Shown: positions 15,290-24,195 of the stretch, one piece after another
Layout of the letters: every line of letters starts with the position of its first letter
How positions within the stretch are numbered: the stretch's first letter is position 1
Assembly: GCA_902727915.1 (NCBI GenBank)
Contig: CACVAU010000040.1
Coordinates: forward strand, 1-31,397
Direction: 5' to 3'
Length of the DNA: 31,397 bases
Source: an uncultured Sulfurovum sp.
Lineage (GTDB): Bacteria; Campylobacterota; Campylobacteria; Campylobacterales; Sulfurovaceae
Made by a program: the position numbers and the translations under genes
The notes under the pieces: model-generated
Told to the model about the DNA's origin: nothing
Databases searched by the model: none
What the model saw: the letters and a program-made list of their open reading frames with translations, nothing else

Positions 15290-16672
15290 ATGATACAAAA
15301 AACGATTTTTAGAGAATATGACATACGGGGAATTTTTGAAAAAGAACTTCATGAACAAAGTGTTAAACTTATTGGGTATTTTTTAGGAAAAAAAATCAAA
15401 GCCTTAGGTGGGGTGGTCTCCATTGGTTATGATGCACGAACCCATTCTCCACTCTTAAGAGATTACTTAGCTTCTGGGCTTAACCATGCAGGGTGTACGG
15501 TGCTGGATATGGGCATGGTAGCCACACCTGTTAACTATTTTTCAAATTATATGAACCCTGTGAATGTGAAAGAACAAGTGGTAGCCTCCGTGATGATTAC
15601 AGGTTCACATAATCCAAGTGAATACAATGGCTTTAAAATGACTTTAGATAAAAATCCATTTTTTGGAGAGGATATCTATGCTTTAGGGGATGAAATCATT
15701 GCCAATACCGATTTAGAAATTCCAGATAATACCCAATGCATAGAAATAGATACGAAGCATCAATACATTGACTACATGGTTGAAAACTTTGCCCATTTAA
15801 AAGGCTTGGATAAAAAAATAGTCTTAGATGGGGGAAATGGGGTTGTCGATACGGTGATAACGCAAATTTTTGATGCTTTAGCGTTGAACTATGAAGCGAT
15901 TTATATGCAGCCTGATGGAACTTTTCCCAATCATCATCCTGACCCTTCGGTAGAAAAAAATTTAGTAGATATTAAAGCACTGTTAGAAAAGAGTGGGGAC
16001 ATTGCGTTTGCTTATGATGGTGATGCTGATAGAATTGCTGTTTTAACCCATAAACATAATATAAAAGGTGACCAAATGGCACTCTTATATGCGATGAAGA
16101 TGGAAAGTCCAACAGTTATTGGTGAGGTAAAATGTTCACAAGTGATGTATGATGAGTTGGAACGTCGTGGGGCAACAGCCATTATGTACAAAACAGGGCA
16201 TTCAAACTTAAAAGTAAAGATGAAAGAGACAGGTGCAGATTTAGCATGTGAAGTGAGTGGGCATATCTTCTTTAAGCACCGTTACTTTGGTTATGATGAT
16301 GCCATTTATGCTACGTTACGCATGTTAGAGTTACTTCAAGATGGGATTGATTTAGATAAAGAGCTTGATGCTTTACCTTTGGTTTATTCTACTGAGGAGC
16401 TTAAAGTAGAGACCAGTGAAGAGGAGAAATTTTTACTCATAAATAAAGTAAAAGAACTACTCAAAAATCCTCCTGCTACTTTTCCTAAAATAGTTGATAT
16501 TATTGAAGTTGATGGGGTTCGGATTAATTTTGAGCAAGGTTGGGGATTGGTACGGGCAAGTAATACCACCCCTGTATTGGTTACGCGTTTTGAATCTACC
16601 GATGAGAACTTAGCCAAGTTGTATGAAAGAGAAGTTAATGCTTTAATTGAATTAGCACAGCAATCACTTTAG
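15290..16672 (+). CDS. manB: Phosphomannomutase/phosphoglucomutase (ManB/AlgC type)
   Basis: 460 residues of the alpha-D-phosphohexomutase family. Seen in order: N-terminal 'FREYDIRGIFEKEL', phosphoserine loop 'TGSHNP' with Ser106, metal loop 'DGDADR' (243-248), sugar-binding 'EVSGH' (321-325), and the C-terminal phosphate-binding 'RASNTTPVLVTRFES'. It interconverts hexose 6-phosphate and 1-phosphate, feeding GDP-mannose or UDP-glucose synthesis. With pgi and galU directly downstream, the glucose route (Fru6P to Glc6P to Glc1P to UDP-Glc) is complete here. Dual Man/Glc specificity is common in this subfamily. Confidence 0.9.
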   Translation: MIQKTIFREYDIRGIFEKELHEQSVKLIGYFLGKKIKALGGVVSIGYDARTHSPLLRDYLASGLNHAGCTVLDMGMVATPVNYFSNYMNPVNVKEQVVASVMITGSHNPSEYNGFKMTLDKNPFFGEDIYALGDEIIANTDLEIPDNTQCIEIDTKHQYIDYMVENFAHLKGLDKKIVLDGGNGVVDTVITQIFDALALNYEAIYMQPDGTFPNHHPDPSVEKNLVDIKALLEKSGDIAFAYDGDADRIAVLTHKHNIKGDQMALLYAMKMESPTVIGEVKCSQVMYDELERRGATAIMYKTGHSNLKVKMKETGADLACEVSGHIFFKHRYFGYDDAIYATLRMLELLQDGIDLDKELDALPLVYSTEELKVETSEEEKFLLINKVKELLKNPPATFPKIVDIIEVDGVRINFEQGWGLVRASNTTPVLVTRFESTDENLAKLYEREVNALIELAQQSL

Positions 16673-16681
16673 GTAAAAGAG

Positions 16682-17908
16682 ATGAAAAATAAAATTTATT
16701 TTAATGTTTGTGAAGGAGAGCGAGAAGAGAAAAAGAGACTTTTTTCGGCCATTGAACAAGAACGCTCATACATTGGCTATTACAATCTTCCTGAACAAAA
16801 TATTGATGACATTTTAGCCTATGCTAAGAGTTTTGATGAGTCAATAGAAAACATTGTTGTTTTGGGTATTGGAGGAAGTTCTTTGGGTGCTAGAGCCATT
16901 TATGAGTTTTTAAAGCCCGTGAAAACACCAAAGCGAAAGCTTTTCTTTTTTGAGAGTACCGACCCTTTAAATATTATGGAAACCCTCTCTAAGATAGAGA
17001 TAGAAAAATCGCATTTTTTAATTATCTCTAAATCGGGTACAACGGTTGAGACTATTTCTATTTTTAAATACCTTTATACTCAGCAAAAAGAGGCTTCTTT
17101 CTATACGTTTATCACTGATGAAAACTCAGCATTGGATAAGTTTGCCAAAGAGTTGGGTTCTAAGACGTTTTACCTTCCTGAAAATGTGGGTGGACGCTTT
17201 TCAGTATTGTCAGCAGTAGGTTTACTTCCTTTGGCTTTGTGTGGGGTCAATATTAGAGGATTGTTAGCTGGAGCGAATGCTGTTAAAGAGAGCTTTTTTA
17301 ATGATGGTTATTTAAAAGAGTCTCTTTTAAATAAAGCCATTTATTACTCCAAATACCATATAACTTATAATATCAACTGTGTTTTCGCCTACTCTGAAAC
17401 ATTACGCTATTTTTCAGATTGGTATGTACAACTTTGGGGAGAGAGTTTGGGTAAAAAACAACGCCACTCCTCTTTTCATGTGGGCGTTACGCCCATTGGG
17501 CTTATTGGGCCTAAAGACCAGCACTCTTTTTTACAGCTTATTGCCGAAGGAACAAGAGACAAATCGGTAACTTTTGTTAAAATAGAAGACTTTAAAAATG
17601 AGTTAAGTGTACCAAAAGTTACTTTAGCTCATTTAGAATCCTTAGATGTTTTAAATGGAATTACATTTCATGATTTAATTACCATGCAAAGTGACTCGGT
17701 GATAGAAGCACTTCGAGCTCAAGGGGATATTCCTTTAGATGAAATTTTGATTAAATCAGTAGATGAAGAGAGTATCGGACAACTTATCTATTATTATGAA
17801 CTTTTAACCTCATTAGTTGGAGAGTTAATTGATGTAGATACTTATAATCAACCAGGGGTAGAAGCTGGAAAGATTATTTTAAAAGAAAAATTAAAAAATA
17901 GAAGGTAA
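16682..17908 (+). CDS. pgi: Glucose-6-phosphate isomerase
   Basis: 408 residues, shorter than the ~550-residue E. coli enzyme but usual for the compact bacterial form. Signatures: 'VVLGIGGSSLGARAIYEF', 'ISKSGTTVETISIFKYL', 'NVGGRFSVLSAVGLLPLAL' and 'GESLGKKQRHSS...GPKDQHSFLQL'. It converts Glc6P and Fru6P. It lies 9 nt after the phosphohexomutase and 3 nt before galU, clearly in one operon. The ribosome site is weak, suggesting translation helped by the upstream gene. Confidence 0.93.
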   Translation: MKNKIYFNVCEGEREEKKRLFSAIEQERSYIGYYNLPEQNIDDILAYAKSFDESIENIVVLGIGGSSLGARAIYEFLKPVKTPKRKLFFFESTDPLNIMETLSKIEIEKSHFLIISKSGTTVETISIFKYLYTQQKEASFYTFITDENSALDKFAKELGSKTFYLPENVGGRFSVLSAVGLLPLALCGVNIRGLLAGANAVKESFFNDGYLKESLLNKAIYYSKYHITYNINCVFAYSETLRYFSDWYVQLWGESLGKKQRHSSFHVGVTPIGLIGPKDQHSFLQLIAEGTRDKSVTFVKIEDFKNELSVPKVTLAHLESLDVLNGITFHDLITMQSDSVIEALRAQGDIPLDEILIKSVDEESIGQLIYYYELLTSLVGELIDVDTYNQPGVEAGKIILKEKLKNRR

Positions 17909-17911
17909 AAA

Positions 17912-18736
17912 ATGATAAAAAAATGTTTATTTCCAGCAGCAGGCTATGGTACACGGTTTCTTCCAGCAACAAAAGCAACACCTAAAGAGATGCTTCCTAT
18001 TTTGACAAAACCATTAATACAATATGGGGTAGAAGAAGCACTTTTAGCTGGTATTAAAACCATGGCAATTGTAAGTGGGCGTGGTAAACGTGCGATTGAA
18101 GATCATTTTGATATCTCTTATGAGTTAGAACATCAGATTAAAGGAGGGAGTAAAGAAACTCTTTTATCAGAGATTCGTACACTGATTACACAATGTACTT
18201 TTTCTTATACGCGTCAAGTTGAAATGAAAGGTTTAGGACATGCCATTTTAACAGGAGAAACACTCATAGGAAATGAGCCTTTTGCTGTTGTTTTAGCAGA
18301 TGACTTATGTCATAATGAAAGTAAGGGTGTTTTAGAGCAAATGAATGAGGTCTATGAGAAGTATCAATGTTCTGTGGTTGCTATTGAAGAAGTGCCAATG
18401 GATCAGACGCATAAGTATGGTGTTATTGCAGGTAAATTAGTAGATGGAACAGAGGATACTTATAGAGTTACAGATATGGTAGAAAAGCCAGACCCTAAAG
18501 ATGCACCGAGTAATCTAGCGATTATTGGTCGTTATATTTTAACGCCAGATATTTTTGATATTTTACGCGAAACAAAGCCTGGCAGAAATGATGAGGTTCA
18601 AATTACAGATGCGTTAATGACGCAAGCAAAAGAAGGTAAAGTAATTGCTTTCAAGTTTAAAGGTAAACGATTTGATTGTGGATCGGTAGATGGATTTGTA
18701 GAAGCCACCAATTGGTTTTATGATAAAAGTAAATAA
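17912..18736 (+). CDS. galU: UTP-glucose-1-phosphate uridylyltransferase
   Basis: 274 residues, full length. The N-terminal nucleotide-binding 'KCLFPAAGYGTRFLPATKATPKEMLPI' block is diagnostic, followed by 'VVLADDLCHNE' (metal Asp) and 'YGVIAG...DMVEKPDPKDAPSNLAIIGRYI', and 'KRFDCGSVDGFVEATNWF' at the end. It makes UDP-glucose from UTP and Glc1P, the activated donor and precursor for the polysaccharide genes upstream. Last gene of the gltX-manB-pgi-galU run; the stop codon lies within the terminator stem. Confidence 0.95.
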   Translation: MIKKCLFPAAGYGTRFLPATKATPKEMLPILTKPLIQYGVEEALLAGIKTMAIVSGRGKRAIEDHFDISYELEHQIKGGSKETLLSEIRTLITQCTFSYTRQVEMKGLGHAILTGETLIGNEPFAVVLADDLCHNESKGVLEQMNEVYEKYQCSVVAIEEVPMDQTHKYGVIAGKLVDGTEDTYRVTDMVEKPDPKDAPSNLAIIGRYILTPDIFDILRETKPGRNDEVQITDALMTQAKEGKVIAFKFKGKRFDCGSVDGFVEATNWFYDKSK

Positions 18737-18764
18737 AGAAGATTAAGCTTCTCTATTTACTTTT
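18728..18764. terminator. Bidirectional terminator between galU and gyrB
   Basis: Outer stem AGTAAATA (18728-18735) with TATTTACT (18754-18761), one A/C mismatch, inner stem AGAAG (18737-18741) with CTTCT (18748-18752), six-base loop. It is followed by TTT on the + strand and by a T-run (complement of AAAA) on the minus strand. It lies between convergent galU and gyrB and can serve both. Confidence 0.75.
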
Positions 18765-18772
18765 AAAAGATA

Positions 18773-21700
18773 TTAAACATCTAAATGTTTAACGTCTTTT
18801 GCATGTGTTTCAATATAGTTACGTCTTGGTTCTACTTCATCACCCATAAAGAGAACAAAAGTATCAGAGGCAGCTTCATCATCATCAATAACTACTTGCA
18901 GTAAGCGTCTGTCTTCAGGATTCATCGTTGTTTCCCAAAGTTGTTCTGGATTCATTTCTCCTAGACCTTTGTAACGCTGAATATAAGCACCTTTTTTAGC
19001 AGAAGACTCAACAAGTGCTAGTAGTTCCAGTAAGTCTCTTTCTTTATACTCTTCGGTAATTCTGTCAGATATTTTCTGATTCATGTAAATGGCTTCATTA
19101 TAATGAGGAGAAGTAAATAGGTTGTCATCTATTATCAGTTCTTCAAGTCCATCATTTGTTTGCACAAAGTACTGAATGTAGTCATCATTCACCGTTTGGG
19201 TTAAGATGTTATATCCTAAGTCATTAATGTACTTCTCAATTGATGTTGCCAATGTTTTGTTGTCCGTTGAAATGATATCAGGGGTTTCTACCATATAACG
19301 AATTACTTCAGGTAGAGCAAAACGTTTTTCAATTTCAGATAAGGTCATTTTATAGTAAGCAACGAGTTTAAAGAGTTCTACAAGGTCTTGTTTACCCATA
19401 CTTTCAGACTCTAAAACAGAAATTCCATTTTCAATTAAGAAGTCATTGAGTGACTTGTCATCTTTTAAATAGGTCTCATTTTTACCTTTTTTGTAACGAT
19501 AAAGAGGAGGCTGTGCTAAATAAAGGTAACCTTTTTCAATGATTGGCTTTAAGAAACGGTAAAAGAAAGTCATGAGCAGTGTCTGAATGTGCGAACCATC
19601 AACATCAGCATCGGTCATAATAATGACTTTATGATAACGTAGCTTGTCTTCATTAAACTCTTCGCCAATACCACAACCCAATGCTGTAATCATATTTTTG
19701 ATTTCATCTGATTTTAAAATCTTTTCTAATCGTGCTTTCTCAACATTTAGAATCTTACCTTTTAGAGGTAAAATGGCTTGGAACACACGGTCACGCCCTT
19801 GTTTGGCCGAGTTATGAACAAAGACACCTGAAGCTAAGGCAAAGTTATGTGTATTTGGCACTTCTATATCATAAACATCTTCTTTAACTTCTATCTCTTT
19901 TACTGAAGCTACTTTATGATTATAAGCATATAATTCATTTAGCTCTAACTCTTTTGCATCTTTAAAGTTTGGATAGTTTTGACTCTCTTGCATTTTTAAA
20001 AGAAGGGTATTAATGGTAAAAATTTTTTTATTTTTTGTCTCTTTTCGTATTGTTTCATAATTATCAATACCAATATAATTTAAAAAGTCTAAACTATTTT
20101 TAATTCTAGTCTCTCTTTCAGAATGAAGCTTTTTTTGAATATTTTTAGGATTGGACATCTGCTGTTTTGTCATTTCAGATCGCCACTCTTTGAGTTCTTC
20201 ATTGTCCCACTGCTTTTTTGCTTTTTGAGATAACTCTTTTTTAGCTTGAGGATTATTTTTATAATAGGCAGTAGTTTTTTCAGACTGTTTCTCTCGGTTC
20301 TCTTTCTTCGCCCAATACTCTTTTTGAGAACTATTTAATCTTTCTGTAACAGAGGCTTGATAGTGATGATTAGAGTAATAAAATTCTAAATATTTCTCTT
20401 TCATATACGCCTTGTACTCCTCATCCTCCCATTGTTTTTTTGCTTTTTCGGAGAGCATTAGAGAGTGCTTTTTTGAGTTTTCACTGGCTTTTAGGCGATA
20501 AGTAGGGTTTTGATGGGCTTTTCTAGCTTTCTTTTTTGCTTCTTCAGTATGTAAGGTTTTGGCAATATGTTTCTGATGTAGTTTTAAATGTGCATTGGGA
20601 GATAATAAAATTAAATTTGTTGGATTATTATTTAATTTATTAAAATCAACATGATGTTTATGTGCTTTATCAATTTTTTTATAGACAGCATTTTTTAAAT
20701 TCCAATTATTAGAGAGCATGTGTGTAAATACCCATTTAGAAGTTTTAGGATTAAGTAACATTTCGTAACCATCAATCGTAATTCTATGTTCTATTTTGGA
20801 GTATTTTTTATAGAGAGGCATTAAACTCTCGCCTTCTTTTAAATCTTTTGCTTGTAGATATTCACCATTTCTAAGCATAAATTTGTGGTCAGGGGTGCAA
20901 CGTATAGTTTTTTCATTATCCAGTGTAACTTCTACTAAAGTGGCACTTGACATAGTTTTTCTAGGATGAAGAATTTTTTCTAATCCTATTGAACTATCTT
21001 CTTTAATGGTATAACAAAAGTTTTCTTTTCCTGCTTTATACTCTTCTATTAAATCTAAAAATGAAAGATTTCTTCCATCAGCTAAAGCAATTTTAGTGTC
21101 TCCTGTAAAACATCCCCCAGCAGAATCCCCTTCTACCAAATAAATTTCTGAAAGAGCAGGGTCTTTACTTTGACAGTCAGCAAGTTTACCAGGAAGGGTA
21201 CCAATGCTCATGTTGTCTTTACGTTTGACTAAGTCTTTAGCACGTTTAGCAGCATCACGTCCACGCGCAGCCAGTAAAATTTGTGCCATAATGGCTTTGG
21301 CTTCAAGGGGGCTTTCTTCGAGGTATTTGTTAAAGTGTTCAGAAAAAAACCTTTGCACTAAAGGACGAACATAAGAAGAACCAAGTTTTCCTTTGGTTTG
21401 TCCTTCAAATTGTGGTTCAGGAACACGCACAGAGACAATGGCAATAAGCCCCTCTTTACAGTCGTCTCCTGTTATTTTAGTCCCTTTCTCTTTGGCATTG
21501 GCATTTTTAGCAATGTAGCTAGACATTGAACGGGTTAATCCAGCTCTAAAACCAGCTTCATGGGTACCACCATCTGCTGTTTTAATATTATTTACAAAAG
21601 AAAGAGATTTTTCAGAGTCAGCATCACAATACATTAATGCAATGTCAATCTCAATGTCATCTGCTGCACCTTGAAAGAATTGTGCTGAAGAGAGAGCATC

Positions 21701-22390
21701 TTTGGTGTTCATGTCTTCAACAAACTGTTTAATTCCCCCTTCAAAGTGGTAGGTCTCTTTTGTTCCATCACGGTCATCTTTAAATTCAATGGAGATTTTT
21801 GGATTTAGGTAAGCTAATTCCTTAAATCTTTTCATTAAGATTGCTTTTTGGAAAGTCACAGATTCGGTAAAAATAGTGTCATCTGGCCAAAATTCAATTT
21901 TAGTTCCGTGTTTACGTGTACTGTCACCAGAAACCAGTGCAGCTTGAGGAATACCTGCTTTAAAACTTTGAGTGTGTATCTCTTTGTCTTTAAAAACAGT
22001 TAAGTTTAGGTCTTTTGAAAGGGCATTGACAACGGAAACACCAACCCCATGAAGTCCACCAGAAACTTTGTAGGTGTCTTTGTCAAATTTACCACCAGCA
22101 TGAAGTACGGTTAAAACAACCGTTGCTGCTGAGATATTTTCAGTAGGGTGCATTCCAACGGGAATACCACGACCATTATCTTCAATAACAGCTGAACCCT
22201 CTTTGGTTAAGGTCACTTTGATGGTGTCACAAAAACCTGCCATTGCTTCATCAATGGAGTTGTCAACAACTTCGTAAACAAGGTGGTGAAGACCTTTTGT
22301 AGAGGTGTCTCCAATATACATTCCTGGTCTTTTTCTAACTGCCTCTAGTCCCTTAAGGACCTTGATATTACTAGCACCATATTCTGCCAT
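18773..22390 (-). CDS. gyrB: DNA gyrase subunit B precursor, interrupted by an in-frame intein
   Basis: 1205 codons. N-extein residues 1-426: GHKL ATPase ('YIGDTSTKGLHHLVYEVVDNSIDEA', 'EDNGRGIP', 'GGLHGVGVSVVNAL') and transducer domain, ending in the TOPRIM motif E-G-D-S-A-G-G. Residues 427-860 are the intein. The C-extein resumes with 'SAKQGRDRVFQAILPLKGKILNVEKAR', the metal-binding 'MTDADVDGSHI' and the C-terminal 'QRYKGLGEMNPEQLWETTM' block. Removing 434 residues gives a 771-residue GyrB, the normal length for the group. The enzyme supercoils DNA with GyrA; activity must depend on splicing because the insertion splits the catalytic Glu motif. GGAG six bases before ATG 22390 supports the start. 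Confidence 0.95.
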   Translation of the reverse strand: MAEYGASNIKVLKGLEAVRKRPGMYIGDTSTKGLHHLVYEVVDNSIDEAMAGFCDTIKVTLTKEGSAVIEDNGRGIPVGMHPTENISAATVVLTVLHAGGKFDKDTYKVSGGLHGVGVSVVNALSKDLNLTVFKDKEIHTQSFKAGIPQAALVSGDSTRKHGTKIEFWPDDTIFTESVTFQKAILMKRFKELAYLNPKISIEFKDDRDGTKETYHFEGGIKQFVEDMNTKDALSSAQFFQGAADDIEIDIALMYCDADSEKSLSFVNNIKTADGGTHEAGFRAGLTRSMSSYIAKNANAKEKGTKITGDDCKEGLIAIVSVRVPEPQFEGQTKGKLGSSYVRPLVQRFFSEHFNKYLEESPLEAKAIMAQILLAARGRDAAKRAKDLVKRKDNMSIGTLPGKLADCQSKDPALSEIYLVEGDSAGGCFTGDTKIALADGRNLSFLDLIEEYKAGKENFCYTIKEDSSIGLEKILHPRKTMSSATLVEVTLDNEKTIRCTPDHKFMLRNGEYLQAKDLKEGESLMPLYKKYSKIEHRITIDGYEMLLNPKTSKWVFTHMLSNNWNLKNAVYKKIDKAHKHHVDFNKLNNNPTNLILLSPNAHLKLHQKHIAKTLHTEEAKKKARKAHQNPTYRLKASENSKKHSLMLSEKAKKQWEDEEYKAYMKEKYLEFYYSNHHYQASVTERLNSSQKEYWAKKENREKQSEKTTAYYKNNPQAKKELSQKAKKQWDNEELKEWRSEMTKQQMSNPKNIQKKLHSERETRIKNSLDFLNYIGIDNYETIRKETKNKKIFTINTLLLKMQESQNYPNFKDAKELELNELYAYNHKVASVKEIEVKEDVYDIEVPNTHNFALASGVFVHNSAKQGRDRVFQAILPLKGKILNVEKARLEKILKSDEIKNMITALGCGIGEEFNEDKLRYHKVIIMTDADVDGSHIQTLLMTFFYRFLKPIIEKGYLYLAQPPLYRYKKGKNETYLKDDKSLNDFLIENGISVLESESMGKQDLVELFKLVAYYKMTLSEIEKRFALPEVIRYMVETPDIISTDNKTLATSIEKYINDLGYNILTQTVNDDYIQYFVQTNDGLEELIIDDNLFTSPHYNEAIYMNQKISDRITEEYKERDLLELLALVESSAKKGAYIQRYKGLGEMNPEQLWETTMNPEDRRLLQVVIDDDEAASDTFVLFMGDEVEPRRNYIETHAKDVKHLDV
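19811..21112 (-). mobile_element. GyrB intein with HNH homing endonuclease and NUMOD3-like repeats
   Basis: 434 residues, Cys427 to Asn860 of the precursor. N-terminal splicing block: 'CFTGDTKIALADGR'; block with 'RCTPDHKFML' (T-x-x-H, precursor 499-502); C-terminal blocks 'VYDIEVPNTHNFALASG' and 'VFVHN' with the penultimate His and terminal Asn, followed by +1 Ser. All nucleophiles for class 1 splicing are present. Between them is an HNH nuclease region (about precursor 540-610) with 'HKHHVDFNKLNNNPTNLILL' and the downstream His in 'NAHLKLH'. A charged DNA-binding-like tail then follows with two similar segments ('SEKAKKQWEDEE', 'SQKAKKQWDNEE') of NUMOD3 type. The site, G-G before and S-A-K-Q-G after, is the one known for the Synechocystis GyrB intein. 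Both functions look intact. Confidence 0.93.
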
Positions 22391-22525
22391 GATAACTCCA
22401 TTAATTCTTTATAAGATTTCTTGAAAAAGGCTATAAATAATATTCTAAATTTATAGGTTTTATAAGAAGTAAAATTGCCTTTATTTTAGCGTAATATTGG
22501 TTAAAAAGTGTTAATAAAATGCTTA
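22391..22525 (-). promoter_or_regulatory. AT-rich leader upstream of gyrB
   Basis: 135 bases without a gene between tsaD and gyrB. A minus-strand TATAAT is at 22530-22525, overlapping the tsaD stop, and would give a leader of about 128 nt, but no TG extension or -35 is convincing. No hairpin with a T-tract is seen, so gyrB may also receive read-through from tsaD. Confidence 0.3.
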
Positions 22526-23539
22526 TTATAAAAGTGTTCCACTTTGTCGTTTTTTGGTATGAACAACATCTACTTTATAGGGGTTAATAAAAAGTTCTTT
22601 TTTATAGGCTTCCACAGCATAACGACCTATCATTGCTGCATTGTCTGAACAGAATTCTAAGGGAGCTGTATGAAGTGTTTTAGCAAAATCAGAACAGAGA
22701 TTTTCATAGGCATTACGAATGTATAAATTAGCAGAAGCACCACCAACAATGGCAAAGTCTTTTATATGTTCTTCGGTAAAAATTTTTTTACTTTTTTGTA
22801 GTAGATGAAGCTTCACAGCTTTTTGAAAAGAGGCTGCAATGTCACATCTATTTTGTTCTGTCATGTTTTCAGCACCACCAAGGCTCTCAATGGCTAAACG
22901 AACAGCATTTTTAAGTCCCGAGAGGGAAAAAGCAATGAGTTTAGAGTTTCGTAAAGGAACAGGAAAATCAAAAGCATTTTCATCCCCGTTTAGGGCTAAT
23001 TTCTCAATGATTGGACCACCGGGGTAACCTAGACCCATCATTTTAGCTGTTTTGTCAAAGCTCTCACCTACAGAGTCGTCAATACTTGTGGCAAGTATGG
23101 TCATTTCTTCTAAGCTTTCCACACGAATAATTTGTGTGTGTCCACCAGAAATAAGAAGAACAAGTAAAGGAACAATGGCTTCTTTCCCAATAAAAAGTGA
23201 ATAAATATGCCCTTTTAAATGATGCACAGGAATAAGAGGAATGTTCTTACTAACAGCAATGGTTTTAGCCATAGCGATGCCTTCTAAAAGCGTTACAGAA
23301 AGTCCAGGTTGATTGGTCACGGCAACAGCTGTTAAGTCATTTAGATAAGGCTTTGCATCTTCTAAGATATTGGGTAAGTCAATGGCATGAAGACGGGAGG
23401 CGAGTTCAGGAACTACTCCACCATAAGAAGCATGTTCTTTTTCTTGACTTATTTTCTTATGAAATATTAATTCGTTGTTTTCTATTTTAGTAATGGCTAT
23501 TGAGCTGTCATCACAGCTAGATTCTATACTTAGTATCAT
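22526..23539 (-). CDS. tsaD: tRNA N6-adenosine threonylcarbamoyltransferase TsaD
   Basis: 337 residues, the standard length. ASKHA-fold signatures: '[15 protein letters not shown]' at the N-terminus, '[11 protein letters not shown]', metal-binding 'HHLKGH' (106-111), '[10 protein letters not shown]', '[21 protein letters not shown]' and '[12 protein letters not shown]'. It transfers threonylcarbamoyl to A37 of ANN-reading tRNAs, an essential modification in most bacteria, with TsaB and TsaE. It lies 10 nt after vapC with no visible promoter of its own, so it may depend on the toxin-antitoxin promoter or on read-through from the operon before that. Confidence 0.95.
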   Translation of the reverse strand: MILSIESSCDDSSIAITKIENNELIFHKKISQEKEHASYGGVVPELASRLHAIDLPNILEDAKPYLNDLTAVAVTNQPGLSVTLLEGIAMAKTIAVSKNIPLIPVHHLKGHIYSLFIGKEAIVPLLVLLISGGHTQIIRVESLEEMTILATSIDDSVGESFDKTAKMMGLGYPGGPIIEKLALNGDENAFDFPVPLRNSKLIAFSLSGLKNAVRLAIESLGGAENMTEQNRCDIAASFQKAVKLHLLQKSKKIFTEEHIKDFAIVGGASANLYIRNAYENLCSDFAKTLHTAPLEFCSDNAAMIGRYAVEAYKKELFINPYKVDVVHTKKRQSGTLL

Positions 23540-23549
23540 CTTTTTTTCT

Positions 23550-23951
23550 TTATTTTAAAACTTTTAATCCAAATTTTTCATAATCATTGAATTTACCATC
23601 TAAACTAATCAAAACTTTTTTATGACTAATACAATGCCAAATAATAATCCTATCAAATGGGTCTTTATGTGTACTATTTTTTTCTAACTTATGAAAAGAA
23701 GCCATCTCTTGGGTGGCTATTTGTTCAAGGTCTAAACCCATTTTTTGGGCTAAACTAGGTAATTCTTCGGGAGTAGTACCATTTAGTTCCAGTTTTCCAA
23801 GATTAAATTTTAAAGAGATTTCCCAAAAGCTAATAGAGGTAATAGAAACATTATTTGATGAGTCTTTTAGAGTTTTTAATATGGGTTCAGGAACTTTGGT
23901 GGGTTCAAAAAGAAGCCATAAAAATATATGGGTATCAATAATATAATTCAT
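23550..23951 (-). CDS. vapC: PIN-domain toxin (VapC-like)
   Basis: 133 residues. PIN-fold acidic residues are visible: Asp6 in '[12 protein letters not shown]', Glu44 in 'FWEISLK', Asp97/Asp100 in 'KDPFDR', and Asp118 in 'SLDGKF'. PIN toxins are Mg-dependent RNases, often cutting tRNA or rRNA. '[12 protein letters not shown]' places it in the large DTH(V/I)-type group commonly paired with Phd/YefM antitoxins. Translation starts in the last codons of the antitoxin gene (ATGA overlap, 23948-23951), the standard coupled arrangement. All key residues are present, so it is likely functional. Confidence 0.88.
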   Translation of the reverse strand: MNYIIDTHIFLWLLFEPTKVPEPILKTLKDSSNNVSITSISFWEISLKFNLGKLELNGTTPEELPSLAQKMGLDLEQIATQEMASFHKLEKNSTHKDPFDRIIIWHCISHKKVLISLDGKFNDYEKFGLKVLK

Positions 23952-24193
23952 AAACCAAGTAACTCTTCATCAGTCATGGAAAAATGGTTTTGAATGGTAA
24001 AAGAGCCTTTATTTTCTAAAAGACCAAAGGTTCTTTCTGTAGTCTCTTCTAGGCACTTATCATAAGGTATAATCATCGCAACTTTTTTATGTTTTTTACC
24101 ATATTCTATAATGTACTTTTGCCCACTATTTTGAATATTTTGTAATATGGTAGAAAAGTCAGTTTTTAGTTGACCAACTTGAATAGATTCCAC
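23948..24193 (-). CDS. Phd/YefM-family antitoxin (GTG start)
   Basis: 81 residues. 'IQVGQLKTDFSTILQNIQNSGQKYIIEYGKKHKKVAMIIPYD' is a Phd-type DNA-binding domain; the acidic C-terminal tail ('[22 protein letters not shown]') is the expected toxin-binding part. The start is GTG at 24193, with AAGGAG seven bases before it. The antitoxin would neutralise the PIN toxin encoded next and repress its own promoter through the palindrome at 24229-24247. Confidence 0.85.
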   Translation of the reverse strand: MESIQVGQLKTDFSTILQNIQNSGQKYIIEYGKKHKKVAMIIPYDKCLEETTERTFGLLENKGSFTIQNHFSMTDEELLGL

Positions 24194-24195
24194 GA

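Noticed and set aside
19811..21112. Insertion in gyrB as a group II or group I intron or an IS element
   Set aside because: The insertion is open and in frame throughout and has splicing blocks at both ends, which fits an intein; there are no terminal inverted repeats or transposase.
22525..22530. TATAAT as a firm gyrB promoter
   Set aside because: AT-rich sequence gives such hexamers by chance; no -35 or TG extension, so only mentioned as a low-confidence possibility.
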